In this document: positions 1-8,026 of the stretch, one piece after another | Position numbering within the stretch: position 1 is the stretch's first letter | Layout: each line of letters begins with the position of its first letter | Assembly: GCA_035390965.1 (NCBI GenBank) | Contig: DAOPKE010000023.1 | Span: 1 to 33,425 of the forward strand | Direction: 5' to 3' | Length of the DNA: 33,425 nt | Source: GWF2-43-63 sp035390965 | GTDB lineage: Bacteria; Bacteroidota; Bacteroidia; Bacteroidales; DTU049 | Position numbers and translations under genes: made by a program | Notes under the pieces: model-generated | Seen by the model: the letters and a program-made list of their open reading frames with translations, nothing else | What the model was told of the DNA's origin: nothing | Database searches by the model: none

Positions 1-218
1 GTTTGATTTCCATAAAGTTACATAAACAAAACGACATATCTATCTGATAGTCAATGGTTTATTAACATTTTTATCAACAAAAATGGCAATAATAATTTTG
101 ATTTTGAAATTTTAGACAGTTACTTATGATAGAAAGAAAAAGCGTAAAAAAACAAAACCGTATCATTACATTTTTTTCACAAAATTAAATTTTTCTTTTT
201 ATTATTTTAAAAATTACA
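1..218. other. AT-rich intergenic stretch, no gene seen
   Basis: This stretch lies downstream of the minus-strand barrel gene ending at 219 and is strongly A/T rich with long A and T runs. I see no ORF of interest, no stable GC-containing hairpin and no complete promoter pair. It may contain the 3' end of the neighbouring transcript, but no terminator could be supported. Confidence 0.5.
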
Positions 219-1100
219 TCAGTAAACTTCAGCATTCAGCATGGAAGGACTCAGCACCAATCTCAGAACCGGCGCCCAGTGGAGCCCAAAGCCCTGATAC
301 CCTTCGAGGTTAATGGTAGAATAATTGATCATGCCCAGCAGCTCAAGCCAGAAATCTTTCGATATGACATAGCGGGCACCCACCGAAGAATACAGCCCAT
401 AACCCACTCCGCCCTGCTTAATCGGATATTCCGACAACGGCATATTAGGCACATAGGGTACTCCACCATAGACATCACGGATATTGTAGGTAAGATCGAA
501 AATGTGTATCTGAGCACTTTTTACGTTCACACTGTTCAGGTTCACACCAATCTCAAAAAACGGCTTCACGGGCGACTTTTTCGCTGAAGCAAAAGAAAAC
601 ATCATTGAAAAATCGATATTCGATCGCGATTCAATTCCCGTAATGGCACAGGGCACAAACGATTGGACATTGCCCGGGATGGCTGGCCACACCTCAAGAT
701 TGAAAACATCATTCAAATGAAGTTTTACAAAATTGAATTGAAAATTCAAAGAAAAATCAGCAGAATAATTGTAGCGTGCAACAAAACCAAACATCATGGC
801 CGCATTGTATTTCATCTGCACCGGATACTCCTCGAGCCAGAACGAATCGCGTCCGGTTTCATCTACCAGCTCATTTTCGATATCCTGCCGCCAATACGGA
901 TTGCTCAAAACATAATTAATGTTGTTTTCGTTTTGCGGCCGTCCATCGTAATAGCCCGCATGATTTGACGACGCCTTGTAATAGCCCGTATTAATGCCCA
1001 GATTCCAGCCCGGCGTAAACACCGTATCCGGCTCGTACTGCGCCACAACAGATGTTGCAGCAAAAATCATCATGCAATAAAAAACAAAACCTCTTTTCAT
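219..1100 (-). CDS. Outer-membrane beta-barrel protein, function unknown
   Basis: The 293-residue product begins with a clear Sec signal peptide (MKRGFVFYCMMIFAATSVVAQ, with cleavage expected after the Ala-Gln region near residue 20). The rest alternates hydrophobic and polar residues, with many aromatic residues, as in small Bacteroidota outer-membrane barrels; segments such as FVARYNYSADFSLNFQFNFV and GYGLYSSVGARYVISKDFWL read as amphipathic beta strands. No enzymatic motif is visible. It lies 171 bp downstream of lptD on the same strand, but that gap is filled with repeat sequence, so co-transcription is uncertain. I see no convincing -33/-7 pair directly before the start. Seen: signal peptide and strand pattern. 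Inferred: outer-membrane location. It could instead be a periplasmic beta-rich protein. Confidence 0.75.
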   Translation of the reverse strand: MKRGFVFYCMMIFAATSVVAQYEPDTVFTPGWNLGINTGYYKASSNHAGYYDGRPQNENNINYVLSNPYWRQDIENELVDETGRDSFWLEEYPVQMKYNAAMMFGFVARYNYSADFSLNFQFNFVKLHLNDVFNLEVWPAIPGNVQSFVPCAITGIESRSNIDFSMMFSFASAKKSPVKPFFEIGVNLNSVNVKSAQIHIFDLTYNIRDVYGGVPYVPNMPLSEYPIKQGGVGYGLYSSVGARYVISKDFWLELLGMINYSTINLEGYQGFGLHWAPVLRLVLSPSMLNAEVY

Positions 1101-1130
1101 TCCGATAATTTTTTTGTCCTTTTTGTGTTT

Positions 1131-1262
1131 CCGTGGCTGAGCCCCGGGCTGATATCTGCAGCGCTTTCAGCGCTATTTGTGCTTCGCAGCTTTTTTATGC
1201 TCTCAGCTCCTCAACCTTAATCTCATCCTTAACCTGTCACCCTGAGCGGAGTCGAAGGACAC
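1131..1262. repeat. Dispersed intergenic repeat block with hairpin
   Basis: The gap between lptD and the barrel gene is GC-richer than other intergenic regions here. It contains the hairpin AGCGCT-TTC-AGCGCT at 1160-1174 and, at 1236-1255, the sequence GTCACCCTGAGCGGAGTCGA. From general knowledge, that second motif recurs between genes in many environmental bacterial assemblies and is translated in databases as a CHPERSRR peptide. Its function is unknown to me. I see only one copy in this window, so repetition is from memory, not from this sequence. Confidence 0.5.
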
Positions 1263-1271
1263 TACTCACAA

Positions 1272-3779
1272 CTAATACTGGTCTCTCCAATCCGTCTTCT
1301 TCTCAAGTTTCAGATCCTGCAATATACTTGATTTGACCCGGATTGTCATGTTATAGCTTTTACGCGGCCCAGCAGGAATCCAGTTGAAAATGATTTCCCA
1401 GCAATGCAGATCACGATGAATGTTCACCGAGGTATAACTGAAATCATGATTCACGAAATCGTATCCCGACATCATGCTCACTTTCCAGTTCGGTGTCAGT
1501 CTGATATCGCCACTGAAAGAAAGTGTCTGAATCACTTTTCCGGGCTCATCCGCGTTATCGGTGAAATCCTGTGAATACTGCAAAGTATAGGATAGCTGCA
1601 GCGACCACGTGGGAACAAAATGCTTCAAGACCATCGAATCCGGCTTGTATCCTTTCTTATGAAAAGTCTCATTGTTGAGCTGATAATTCAGACTGGCGCC
1701 CCAGACTCCGTTTTCCTGTTTAAACAGACGATGATTCGCATCCCACTCAAACGTATTGATGGTGCGCCCCGACGTGTCCCGGACATATGGATTGAATACC
1801 GCCGCATAACGCACATCGAGCCCCTTGAACACTCTTGTACGACCTGACAAATTGATCATGGACCAGCGCAGACTGTCGGCTGCAGCATTGTAACTTGCAT
1901 TCAGTGTCAGATTATCGATAAGCGCAATTTTTTTGAATCCGCTAACCGTATCTTTCTTTGAGCGTACTTTCATTTCAATATTATTGCCCAGCGAAAAACT
2001 GGCCATGGATTGTTTTCCTGCAGCCGGCCCACCAAAAATGCCTCGTTCGTAAATGGAGTATTGTGTCGGAGCCAGATCGCCCGGCCTGAAATAATACTTG
2101 TAATAGCCCCAGTTCTGTTCGGCAAAATCGGGCCGGAACGAAAAAGCAACGGAAGGTGTTAGTACATGACGAAACGCAGACACCGGGCCCTTTTTAAATG
2201 ATAGAAACGTGTACATTTTTGTTGTAAAGGCCGACGAAACAGCAAAATCATGAGCGGCACTGAACCCCCGCACCGTGTCTATGATTTCAGCTGTATCAGG
2301 GGCACTCCAGTGTTTTTCGATGGTGCTAAAATACCAGCGTTCGTTGAACGTGAATGAATTATTCATGGTCACCACTTTAAACAATTTCAACGGCATCGAA
2401 ACCGGTATGGTGTGCTTGATTCCATTGTTGAAATTATCCCAGTTAAAATCTTCCGCCAGCGATGTATCAGCCGTATGCAAACTATTGCGGGCATTCATAG
2501 CATAAGAGACTGTGATATTGTCAAGCGCTTTGAAAGATTTTCGTGTCTTTCCTTTTTGCCTGAAAGGATAAATCCGGTTCGATGAAAGCGAAAGTTCAGG
2601 CAGGGTTACATCAAAAGCATGTGTTTGTCGGTTCTGGCTCTGATTAAGGTTTGCTGTAAAATTGAACAGATTTGCAATGGTTGTGCTGTAGGAAATACTG
2701 GATGAATAATTCGATGAAAGATAATCCTGCGCAGATGAAGGATTATACGTGTTGTAATTCGAAGTTCCGGCCTGTACATTGGCCGAAAAGCGGCTATTGG
2801 GGCGGGCTTTCGGATCCTGTGTATGATACCATTTGATAAAGAAATCACTGTTTCTGCTAAAATCAGGCGTATTTCGTTCGCCGAAAATATTACGTGCAAA
2901 ACTCAGACTGAGATTGCCATCAAATTTGTATTTTTTCTTGTAATTCGATTGAGTTTTCAGCGCCCAGCTTCCACGCGAATAAATGTCGCCTCGGACAGCC
3001 AGATCGAAATAATCGCTGATACCAAAATAATAACCACCGTTTTCAAGAAAAAAACCACGATTAGCACTCTCACCATAAGAAGGAATTAATATACCCGACG
3101 CACGCCCCTTCTTGTTTGGGAAAAACCCGAACGGCAGCGCCAATGGAGTGGGAATATCTTCAATTTCAAGCCAGACCGGACCTGTAACAATTTTATCGTT
3201 CGGAATTACCTTGGCTTTATGAAAACATATCTGAAAGTGTGGGTCTTTCTGATCGCAGGTAGTGAACGATCCATCGCGCACCAGAATAGTATTGTCAGGA
3301 AGTTTTTTTACACGGTCGCCATGCAGAAAACCGCCACCCTGCTCGGAAAAAATATGCTGAATGATCCCTTTCTTTGTTTCGTAATTATACACAATGGTGT
3401 CCGATTCAAATTCCTGCTCTCCATCCTTGAATTTGGGAATACCCTGTACCACACCGTTTGAATCAGGCAGACCATAGGCCATGATGACGAATTTTGAGAA
3501 ATCAATCCTGATATAACCAGCTTCAAGATGAATATCGCCGTAATCAACCAAGGCCTGTCCAAACATCTCAACAATCTGCTGCTTCACACTAAAATGTATA
3601 GAATCCCGCGCTGAATAATCAATGGGATCGGTCAATGCACTTTTCTCTGACTGAACTGTCGCTTTGATGCTATCGTTCCCAATAACTGAAGTATCGGCTT
3701 CCTGCCCCGATGCCGCAGCGGCAAACAGAAACAAGGACATAACAATATTTAAAAACCGCAAACTCAATTTATGGTACAA
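1272..3779 (-). CDS. lptD: LPS-assembly outer-membrane protein LptD
   Basis: This 835-residue protein has an N-terminal signal peptide (residues 1 to about 25, ending AAAASGQ). A periplasmic OstA/LptA-like beta-jellyroll follows at roughly 55-175, with repeating strands such as GDIHLEAGYIRIDFSKF and FESDTIVYNYETKKG. A large beta-barrel domain runs to the C-terminus. The CDQKDPHFQICFHKAKVIP stretch near 175 followed by PLALPFGFFPNKKGRASGIL is typical of LptD. In the known pathway, LptD with the lipoprotein LptE inserts lipopolysaccharide into the outer leaflet. The length fits Bacteroidota LptD proteins. The gene is divergent from the amidase with a 69-bp gap; a TAnnTTTG-like -7 box for it lies at 3828-3835 (minus), but I found no matching -33 TTG. 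LptE and the Lpt ABC transporter are not in the window. Confidence 0.88.
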   Translation of the reverse strand: MYHKLSLRFLNIVMSLFLFAAAASGQEADTSVIGNDSIKATVQSEKSALTDPIDYSARDSIHFSVKQQIVEMFGQALVDYGDIHLEAGYIRIDFSKFVIMAYGLPDSNGVVQGIPKFKDGEQEFESDTIVYNYETKKGIIQHIFSEQGGGFLHGDRVKKLPDNTILVRDGSFTTCDQKDPHFQICFHKAKVIPNDKIVTGPVWLEIEDIPTPLALPFGFFPNKKGRASGILIPSYGESANRGFFLENGGYYFGISDYFDLAVRGDIYSRGSWALKTQSNYKKKYKFDGNLSLSFARNIFGERNTPDFSRNSDFFIKWYHTQDPKARPNSRFSANVQAGTSNYNTYNPSSAQDYLSSNYSSSISYSTTIANLFNFTANLNQSQNRQTHAFDVTLPELSLSSNRIYPFRQKGKTRKSFKALDNITVSYAMNARNSLHTADTSLAEDFNWDNFNNGIKHTIPVSMPLKLFKVVTMNNSFTFNERWYFSTIEKHWSAPDTAEIIDTVRGFSAAHDFAVSSAFTTKMYTFLSFKKGPVSAFRHVLTPSVAFSFRPDFAEQNWGYYKYYFRPGDLAPTQYSIYERGIFGGPAAGKQSMASFSLGNNIEMKVRSKKDTVSGFKKIALIDNLTLNASYNAAADSLRWSMINLSGRTRVFKGLDVRYAAVFNPYVRDTSGRTINTFEWDANHRLFKQENGVWGASLNYQLNNETFHKKGYKPDSMVLKHFVPTWSLQLSYTLQYSQDFTDNADEPGKVIQTLSFSGDIRLTPNWKVSMMSGYDFVNHDFSYTSVNIHRDLHCWEIIFNWIPAGPRKSYNMTIRVKSSILQDLKLEKKTDWRDQY

Positions 3780-3810
3780 TTGCTGATAAGGAAAAAACCC
3801 CTTACATTTG
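3780..3810 (+). promoter_or_regulatory. Promoter of the amidase gene
   Basis: TTG at 3780-3782 and TACATTTG at 3803-3810 are separated by 20 bp, matching the Bacteroidota sigma-ABfr pattern (TTG, about 19 bp, TAnnTTTG). Transcription would begin near 3816, leaving a leader of about 33 nt before the ATG at 3849. The TTG lies next to the lptD start codon, so the two divergent genes share this short region. Confidence 0.6.
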
Positions 3811-3848
3811 TAACGGGATTCGGATTACAAAAATAATTATAATCGCGG

Positions 3849-4955
3849 ATGAAGTACATTCTTTTTATTTTATGTCTGTGCATCTTGATGGTGCCAAGTG
3901 GCCTGATGGCTCAGAATTCAACATCGGCAAAGTGGACAGTGGTTCTCGATGCTGGCCATGGAGGCAAAGATCCGGGCGCGCTTGGAAAACGCAGCAAGGA
4001 AAAAGATATTGTGCTCGATGTGGTTTTGCGTGTTGGTACTTATCTTAAAAACCACGACAACATCAAAGTGGTTTATACCCGCAGCACCGATGTTTTTATC
4101 GAACTAGACCGCCGCGCCCGGATTGCCAACGAAGCAAAAGCCGACCTGTTTGTCTCATTGCATTGCAACGCCAATGAAAAAACTTCGCCCAACGGCACCG
4201 AAGTATATGTAATGGGGCTCAATAAAACCGAGGCCAATCTGGCTGTTGCCATGAAAGAAAATTCAGCTGCCTTACTCGAAGACAATCACGAAGACCGCTA
4301 CGATGGCATCGACCCGAATTCAACCGAAGCATATATTGCTTTCAGTCTTTTTCAGAACATTTACATTGAACGCAGTCTGACAATGGCTCAGTTGCTAATG
4401 AAAAACCTGAACAACCAGTTAAAACTATATGACCGCGGAACCAAACAGGCACCTTTCTTTGTGTTGTATCGAACGGCCATGCCTTCTGTTTTGATAGAAG
4501 CCGGCTTCATTTCCAACTACAACGATGAAACAATCCTGATGTCTGATGCCGGCAAGGAAAAAATAGCATGGTCCATCTACAATGCCATCATTGCCTATAG
4601 CAATGAAACTGAAAATCTGAACAATAACCCTGTTCCGATGCGCTCAGTAGAAGAAACGGCTGTTCAGCAAAACACAGAAATGACATCAGATGGCGTAATT
4701 TTTAAAATACAATTTGCATCATTCAAGGAAATAATCCCTGTTTCGGACTCACGTTTTAAAAATCTGAAAAATGTTTCGTATAAAAAATACGGCACATTCT
4801 ACAAATACTTCTGTGGCGAAACAAAATCATATACCGAAGCACTGAACTATCTTTCAACAGTGCGAAGCAACGGCTATAAGGATGCTTTTCTGGTTGCTTT
4901 CAACAATGATGAATCCATCAGTGTGCAAGACGCCAGAAAACTGAGCGGACAGTAA
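3849..4955 (+). CDS. N-acetylmuramoyl-L-alanine amidase with SPOR-like C-terminus
   Basis: This 368-residue periplasmic enzyme has a signal peptide (residues 1 to about 21, ending GLMAQ) and an Amidase_3 zinc hydrolase domain at about 30-250. All expected zinc or catalytic residues are visible: H37 in VVLDAGHGGKDPGA, E51 in KEKDI, H105 in SLHCNAN and E217 in VLIEAGF. The enzyme family cleaves the bond between N-acetylmuramic acid and the stem peptide, for example to separate daughter cells. Residues about 284-365 (starting VIFKIQFASFKE) resemble a SPOR domain, which binds glycan strands stripped of peptide at division sites; this is less certain than the catalytic domain. The MCE gene follows 51 bp downstream with its own promoter. 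The start was chosen because the ATG directly precedes the signal peptide. Confidence 0.9.
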   Translation: MKYILFILCLCILMVPSGLMAQNSTSAKWTVVLDAGHGGKDPGALGKRSKEKDIVLDVVLRVGTYLKNHDNIKVVYTRSTDVFIELDRRARIANEAKADLFVSLHCNANEKTSPNGTEVYVMGLNKTEANLAVAMKENSAALLEDNHEDRYDGIDPNSTEAYIAFSLFQNIYIERSLTMAQLLMKNLNNQLKLYDRGTKQAPFFVLYRTAMPSVLIEAGFISNYNDETILMSDAGKEKIAWSIYNAIIAYSNETENLNNNPVPMRSVEETAVQQNTEMTSDGVIFKIQFASFKEIIPVSDSRFKNLKNVSYKKYGTFYKYFCGETKSYTEALNYLSTVRSNGYKDAFLVAFNNDESISVQDARKLSGQ

Positions 4956-4961
4956 TTTTTA

Positions 4962-4991
4962 TTGTCCGCTGAAAAAAATCCATTAGATTTG
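4962..4991 (+). promoter_or_regulatory. Promoter of the MCE gene
   Basis: TTG at 4962-4964 and TAGATTTG at 4984-4991 are spaced by exactly 19 bp, an ideal Bacteroidota promoter, immediately after the amidase stop codon. The expected transcription start (about 4997) is only around 10 nt before the GTG start at 5007, so the leader would be very short and without a Shine-Dalgarno sequence. Confidence 0.65.
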
Positions 4992-5006
4992 TAAAAAAAA
5001 CCAAAA

Positions 5007-5993
5007 GTGTTTAAGAAAAAGGAAGTACGGATTGCATTGTTTTTCATTCTCGGAATGGTGCTTGTTTATTGGGGTATCAACTTTCTGAAAGGAAAGGATA
5101 TCTTTTCCAATCAAACCATTTTGTATGCCGAATACGAGAACGTAACCGGTTTACAGGAAGCCAATCCGATTATGCTGAATGGATACAAAATCGGACAAAT
5201 TTCGGAAATCAGTTTTAAGCCAGGTGGCAAAGGCAAGCTGCTGGTAAAAATGCTGCTCACAGAGGATGTAGATATTCCATCGAATTCCATTGCAAAAATT
5301 ATCAGCAGCGACCTGCTCGGAAGCAAAGCCATGCAGATTATTCTCGGTAATTCATCAGAGCCCGTTGAAAGCGGAGATTATCTGAAAGGCGAAACAGAAA
5401 CCGATCTGAAAGAAGAAGTAAGCATGCAGATTCTGCCCCTGAAAAACAAAGCCGAAGAATTGCTATCCTCTTTCGACAGCGTACTTGTAATTCTGCAAAT
5501 GATCTTCAATGATGATACCCGCGAAAATCTGAGCCGCTCGTTCGAAAGCATCAAAAACACCATTGCCAGTCTCGAGCACGCATCTTACAACATCGATACT
5601 CTGGTTACATCACAGCGTTACAGGTTGGGCAATATATTTGCAAATGTCGAATCCATCACGGGCAATCTGAAAGAAAACAACGATAAAATCAGACAGATTT
5701 TTACCAATCTTGAAACCATTTCTGACAGTCTGACAAAATCAAATTTCAAAGCCACCATCAACAATGCCAATGAATCGCTGGCCAAATTCAATGAAGTGAT
5801 GACCAAGGTCAATCAGGGACAAGGTTCGCTCGGTTTGCTCATAAACAACGACACATTGTATTACAATCTTGAAAGATCTTCTGAAGATCTCGATAAACTG
5901 GTGGAAGATATGCGTCTGAATCCGCAGCGATATCTGCATTTCAGCATTTTTGGACGCAGTGGAAAACGCAACGCCTACACTCCACGCGATTAA
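5007..5993 (+). CDS. MCE/MlaD-family lipid-transport protein
   Basis: The 328-residue protein begins at a GTG codon and has one N-terminal membrane anchor (about residues 8-24, RIALFFILGMVLVYWGINFL). An MCE domain follows at about 37-115, recognised by ENVTGLQEANPIMLNGYKIG and the strand-rich region up to SDLLGSKAMQIILG. A long, largely helical periplasmic segment (about 136-305) has regularly spaced Leu/Ile/Asn and is probably coiled coil. MCE proteins such as MlaD form hexameric rings that carry phospholipids across the periplasm, working with an MlaE-type permease and MlaF-type ATPase. Neither partner is adjacent, so they must be encoded elsewhere if it works this way. The gene converges on the peroxiredoxin with a bidirectional terminator between them. 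The GTG start is supported by the promoter at 4962-4991 and by lack of an in-frame ATG before the membrane segment. Confidence 0.85.
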   Translation: MFKKKEVRIALFFILGMVLVYWGINFLKGKDIFSNQTILYAEYENVTGLQEANPIMLNGYKIGQISEISFKPGGKGKLLVKMLLTEDVDIPSNSIAKIISSDLLGSKAMQIILGNSSEPVESGDYLKGETETDLKEEVSMQILPLKNKAEELLSSFDSVLVILQMIFNDDTRENLSRSFESIKNTIASLEHASYNIDTLVTSQRYRLGNIFANVESITGNLKENNDKIRQIFTNLETISDSLTKSNFKATINNANESLAKFNEVMTKVNQGQGSLGLLINNDTLYYNLERSSEDLDKLVEDMRLNPQRYLHFSIFGRSGKRNAYTPRD

Positions 5994-6011
5994 ACAATAA
6001 AAAATATTCAT

Positions 6012-6054
6012 GATAAAAAAATAGCACGGATTATTAATCTGCGCTATTTTTTTT
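6012..6054. terminator. Bidirectional terminator between MCE and peroxiredoxin genes
   Basis: An A-run, the stem AATAGC with an inner stem CGGATT, an ATT loop, and the matching AATCTG and GCTATT arms are followed by eight Ts. The structure has one internal A/C mismatch and one G-T pair. It reads as a Rho-independent terminator on both strands, which suits the convergent genes ending at 5993 and 6097. Confidence 0.75.
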
Positions 6055-6062
6055 ACATACTT

Positions 6063-6085
6063 GGCGTGGATTTACAATCCATGCC
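6063..6085. repeat. Short palindrome (10-bp stem, 3-nt loop)
   Basis: GGCGTGGATT and AATCCATGCC flank the loop TAC, pairing over 10 positions with one G-T pair. It lies next to the terminator, just after the peroxiredoxin stop codon. It could be a second part of the termination region or a REP-like dispersed palindrome; copy number elsewhere in the genome would tell. Confidence 0.5.
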
Positions 6086-6096
6086 CTATATGTAAA

Positions 6097-6804
6097 TTAC
6101 TTTTTCAGAATTTTCTTCAGTACAGTATCCTTATCCAGTTTCTTTGTACAGAAGAACCAATCGTAGCAATGGGTATCGCCTGCTTTATTTTCCATACGTT
6201 CCTTGGCAACACCGCATGAGCCAGCTGTAGGCACAATAACCTCGTCGCCCGGACGCCAGTCGGCAGGAGTAGCAACACCAAATTCATCGGCTGCCTGCAG
6301 AGCAATAACAACGCGCAGAAGCTCGTCGAAATTACGGCCAAGACTTAGCGGATAATAAATAATAGTGCGAATGATTCCTTTAGGGTCAATGACAAATACG
6401 GCGCGAACCGCTTTGGTATTGCTTTCGCCAGGCATCATCATACCATATTTCTGTGCAACTTCCATGGTAATATCTTCGATGAGCGGAAAAGTAACCTCGA
6501 CATTTTTCATGCCTTTGTATTCAATCTTTTCCTTGATGGTGCGCAACCATGCAATGTGGCTGTACAAGCCATCTACCGAAAGTCCGACGAGCTTACAGTT
6601 GGCCTCGTTGAACTGTTTTTCCATTGTAGCAAAAGTCATGAACTCCGAAGTACAAACTGGTGTAAAATCGGCTGGATGACTGAAAAGTATAACCCAGCTT
6701 CCCTTGTAGTCGGCTGGAAAATTAATATCACCCTGAGTTGTTACGGCCTTGAATTCAGGTGCTTTTTCACCAATACGAGGCATTGAATTTACGTTTTCTT
6801 CCAT
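6097..6804 (-). CDS. Peroxiredoxin, Prx6-like with C-terminal cysteines
   Basis: This cytoplasmic 235-residue thiol peroxidase reduces hydrogen peroxide and organic peroxides. The peroxidatic cysteine is C51 in HPADFTPVCTSEF, the signature of the AhpC/TSA family. The C-terminal extension carries C197, C213 and C219 (CGVAKERM, HCYDWFFCTKK). The six-residue spacing of the last two recalls archaeal Prx6-type enzymes with a pair of extra cysteines, so a disulfide relay is likely but inferred. I chose the ATG at 6804; an in-frame ATG 81 bp upstream (6885) would overlap the preceding ferritin-like gene and add residues unlike any peroxiredoxin. The gene follows the thioferritin by 26 bp, so the two are probably one operon: the ferritin consumes Fe(II) and peroxide, and the peroxiredoxin removes peroxide. 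Confidence 0.92.
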   Translation of the reverse strand: MEENVNSMPRIGEKAPEFKAVTTQGDINFPADYKGSWVILFSHPADFTPVCTSEFMTFATMEKQFNEANCKLVGLSVDGLYSHIAWLRTIKEKIEYKGMKNVEVTFPLIEDITMEVAQKYGMMMPGESNTKAVRAVFVIDPKGIIRTIIYYPLSLGRNFDELLRVVIALQAADEFGVATPADWRPGDEVIVPTAGSCGVAKERMENKAGDTHCYDWFFCTKKLDKDTVLKKILKK

Positions 6805-6830
6805 AATTGTTTTTTTGTTTTGGTTAATAA

Positions 6831-7343
6831 TTAAAGTCTCATTTTCTTCCATTCTTCTTTCATCCGATTCAGGTCTGTGATCCATGCCTCGATATCATTT
6901 TCATGCTCAAGTTCTTCATTCATAATCTGAACCGCCATCTGATGCGTAGAATGGTCTTTACCGGCAGTAAAGTCGGCGATTTCCTGATAACGCTGAATGG
7001 CGCAACGCTCGCCCTTCAGATTCTGGTCAAGAATAACTTCGATGTACGGATCGGCCGGCTCATCGTAGGAGCATCGGGCATGTTTTTTCCATTGATCAGG
7101 ATTGATCAGAGGCGTTCCTCCCAGCTGAATGATACGTTCGGCAACCAATTCGGCATGTGCCAGTTCCTGCGTTGCATGCAACAGCAATTCCGGTTCAACT
7201 TCGCTGCGCATCGGGCCTTCCATCACACGTGCACCAATCCAGTACTGATAATAGGCAAGCCACTCTTCGGCCAATGCCGCATTCAACATTTCAATCAATT
7301 TGTTCACATCAACCTGTGATACTTTAATAGCTTCTTTTCCCAT
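6831..7343 (-). CDS. Dps-like ferritin (thioferritin, DPSL type)
   Basis: The 170-residue four-helix-bundle protein carries a full bacterioferritin-type di-iron ligand set: E26 or E27 (ALAEEWLAYYQYW), E60 and H63 (QELAH), E112 (GERC), E144 and H147 (NEELEH). Two cysteines, C91 and C114, sit between and next to the third and fourth helices. As known for the Dps-like (DPSL, thioferritin) family, a cysteine pair near the ferroxidase centre separates it from true Dps and bacterioferritin. Such proteins form cages that oxidise Fe(II) with peroxide and protect DNA. I chose the ATG at 7343 (MGKEAIKVSQ) over 7385 because the latter adds a lysine-rich tail and runs into the upstream gene. It lies 35 bp downstream of the small secreted-protein gene and 26 bp upstream of the peroxiredoxin. 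The ferritin-like fold is near certain; the DPSL subclass rests on the cysteines. Confidence 0.85.
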   Translation of the reverse strand: MGKEAIKVSQVDVNKLIEMLNAALAEEWLAYYQYWIGARVMEGPMRSEVEPELLLHATQELAHAELVAERIIQLGGTPLINPDQWKKHARCSYDEPADPYIEVILDQNLKGERCAIQRYQEIADFTAGKDHSTHQMAVQIMNEELEHENDIEAWITDLNRMKEEWKKMRL

Positions 7344-7378
7344 AGTTTTGATTTTTTTAGTTTTTATATTTTGTTTTA

Positions 7379-7966
7379 CTAACACTCTGCCTGATACAGA
7401 TCCATATACTCAAAAATGATGCGAATGGCCTCTGCATTCATGTCTTTGTTCAACAGCTGATTTTTACGCACTGCATCGGTAGCATTCCATACTTCGCACC
7501 AGTTCACATCAAACAATACCTGCGCCCTGATAAGAGCGTGAATGATGTTGAAAGTATAAGACATTGGATTGAGTGCCAACGCTTCATCAGCCATTTTCAA
7601 AGCATCATTGCAATCAAAGTAATTATCCATGGCTTTGAGATAGGCCAGACACAGCATGTTTTCGGCTTTAAGTTTTCCCTTGCCTGTTTTAGCGCCAAGA
7701 AAATTTTTATATGTCTGAAAATTATTCTGTCCATCTATATTCCATCCAATAGCATTGATTACTGCCACTTTAACGGCAATGCTGAATTTTTTCGAGTTCA
7801 ATACATTCATAAGTTCCGGAGTCAGTTCTCCGTTGCTTTTCATAGCTGACTGCACAACAGAAGAGCCGGAATAAGCCTTATGAAAATCAGTGGATGTCAA
7901 AGGCGAATCCGCAAAAACACGCCCGGAAACGAGCAACAAAACCACCAGTGTTGAAAAAATCCTCAT
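7379..7966 (-). CDS. Small secreted protein, function unknown
   Basis: This 195-residue product has a signal peptide (MRIFSTLVVLLLVSGRVFA, cleavage before DSPLTSTDF) and a helical mature region, including SYTFNIIHALIRAQVLFDVN. I do not recognise a family. Two or three helical repeats reminiscent of TPR (for example ENMLCLAYLKAMDNYFDCND) are possible. The start at 7966 is preferred over 7984 because the best promoter (7982-8011) would put the transcript start near 7976, downstream of the earlier ATG. Four cysteines occur in the mature part (MLCLAYL, YFDCNDA, VNWCEVW and the C-terminal residue). The gene sits 35 bp before the thioferritin and 60 bp after feoB, so it is probably co-transcribed with the ferritin and peroxiredoxin and may be part of the same iron or oxidative-stress response. 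That role is inference from position only. Confidence 0.75.
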   Translation of the reverse strand: MRIFSTLVVLLLVSGRVFADSPLTSTDFHKAYSGSSVVQSAMKSNGELTPELMNVLNSKKFSIAVKVAVINAIGWNIDGQNNFQTYKNFLGAKTGKGKLKAENMLCLAYLKAMDNYFDCNDALKMADEALALNPMSYTFNIIHALIRAQVLFDVNWCEVWNATDAVRKNQLLNKDMNAEAIRIIFEYMDLYQAEC

Positions 7967-7981
7967 ACTTCCAAATTTACA

Positions 7982-8011
7982 CAAATCTAATCATTTAATC
8001 TTTAAAAACAA
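7982..8011 (-). promoter_or_regulatory. Promoter of the secreted protein-thioferritin-peroxiredoxin operon
   Basis: On the minus strand, TTG (8009-8011) and TAGATTTG (7982-7989) are separated by exactly 19 bp, fitting the Bacteroidota consensus. The element lies between the feoB stop and the 7966 start. I found no comparable promoter before the ferritin or the peroxiredoxin, which supports a three-gene transcript starting here. Confidence 0.6.
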
Positions 8012-8026
8012 AAACTAAATCGTTAA

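Noticed and set aside
1133..1336. 67-codon ORF with a CHPERSRR peptide
   Set aside because: It is the translation of a dispersed non-coding repeat and overlaps the end of lptD.
6805..6885. Longer N-terminus for the peroxiredoxin
   Set aside because: It would overlap the end of the thioferritin gene and adds residues absent from the family; the ATG at 6804 gives the normal length.
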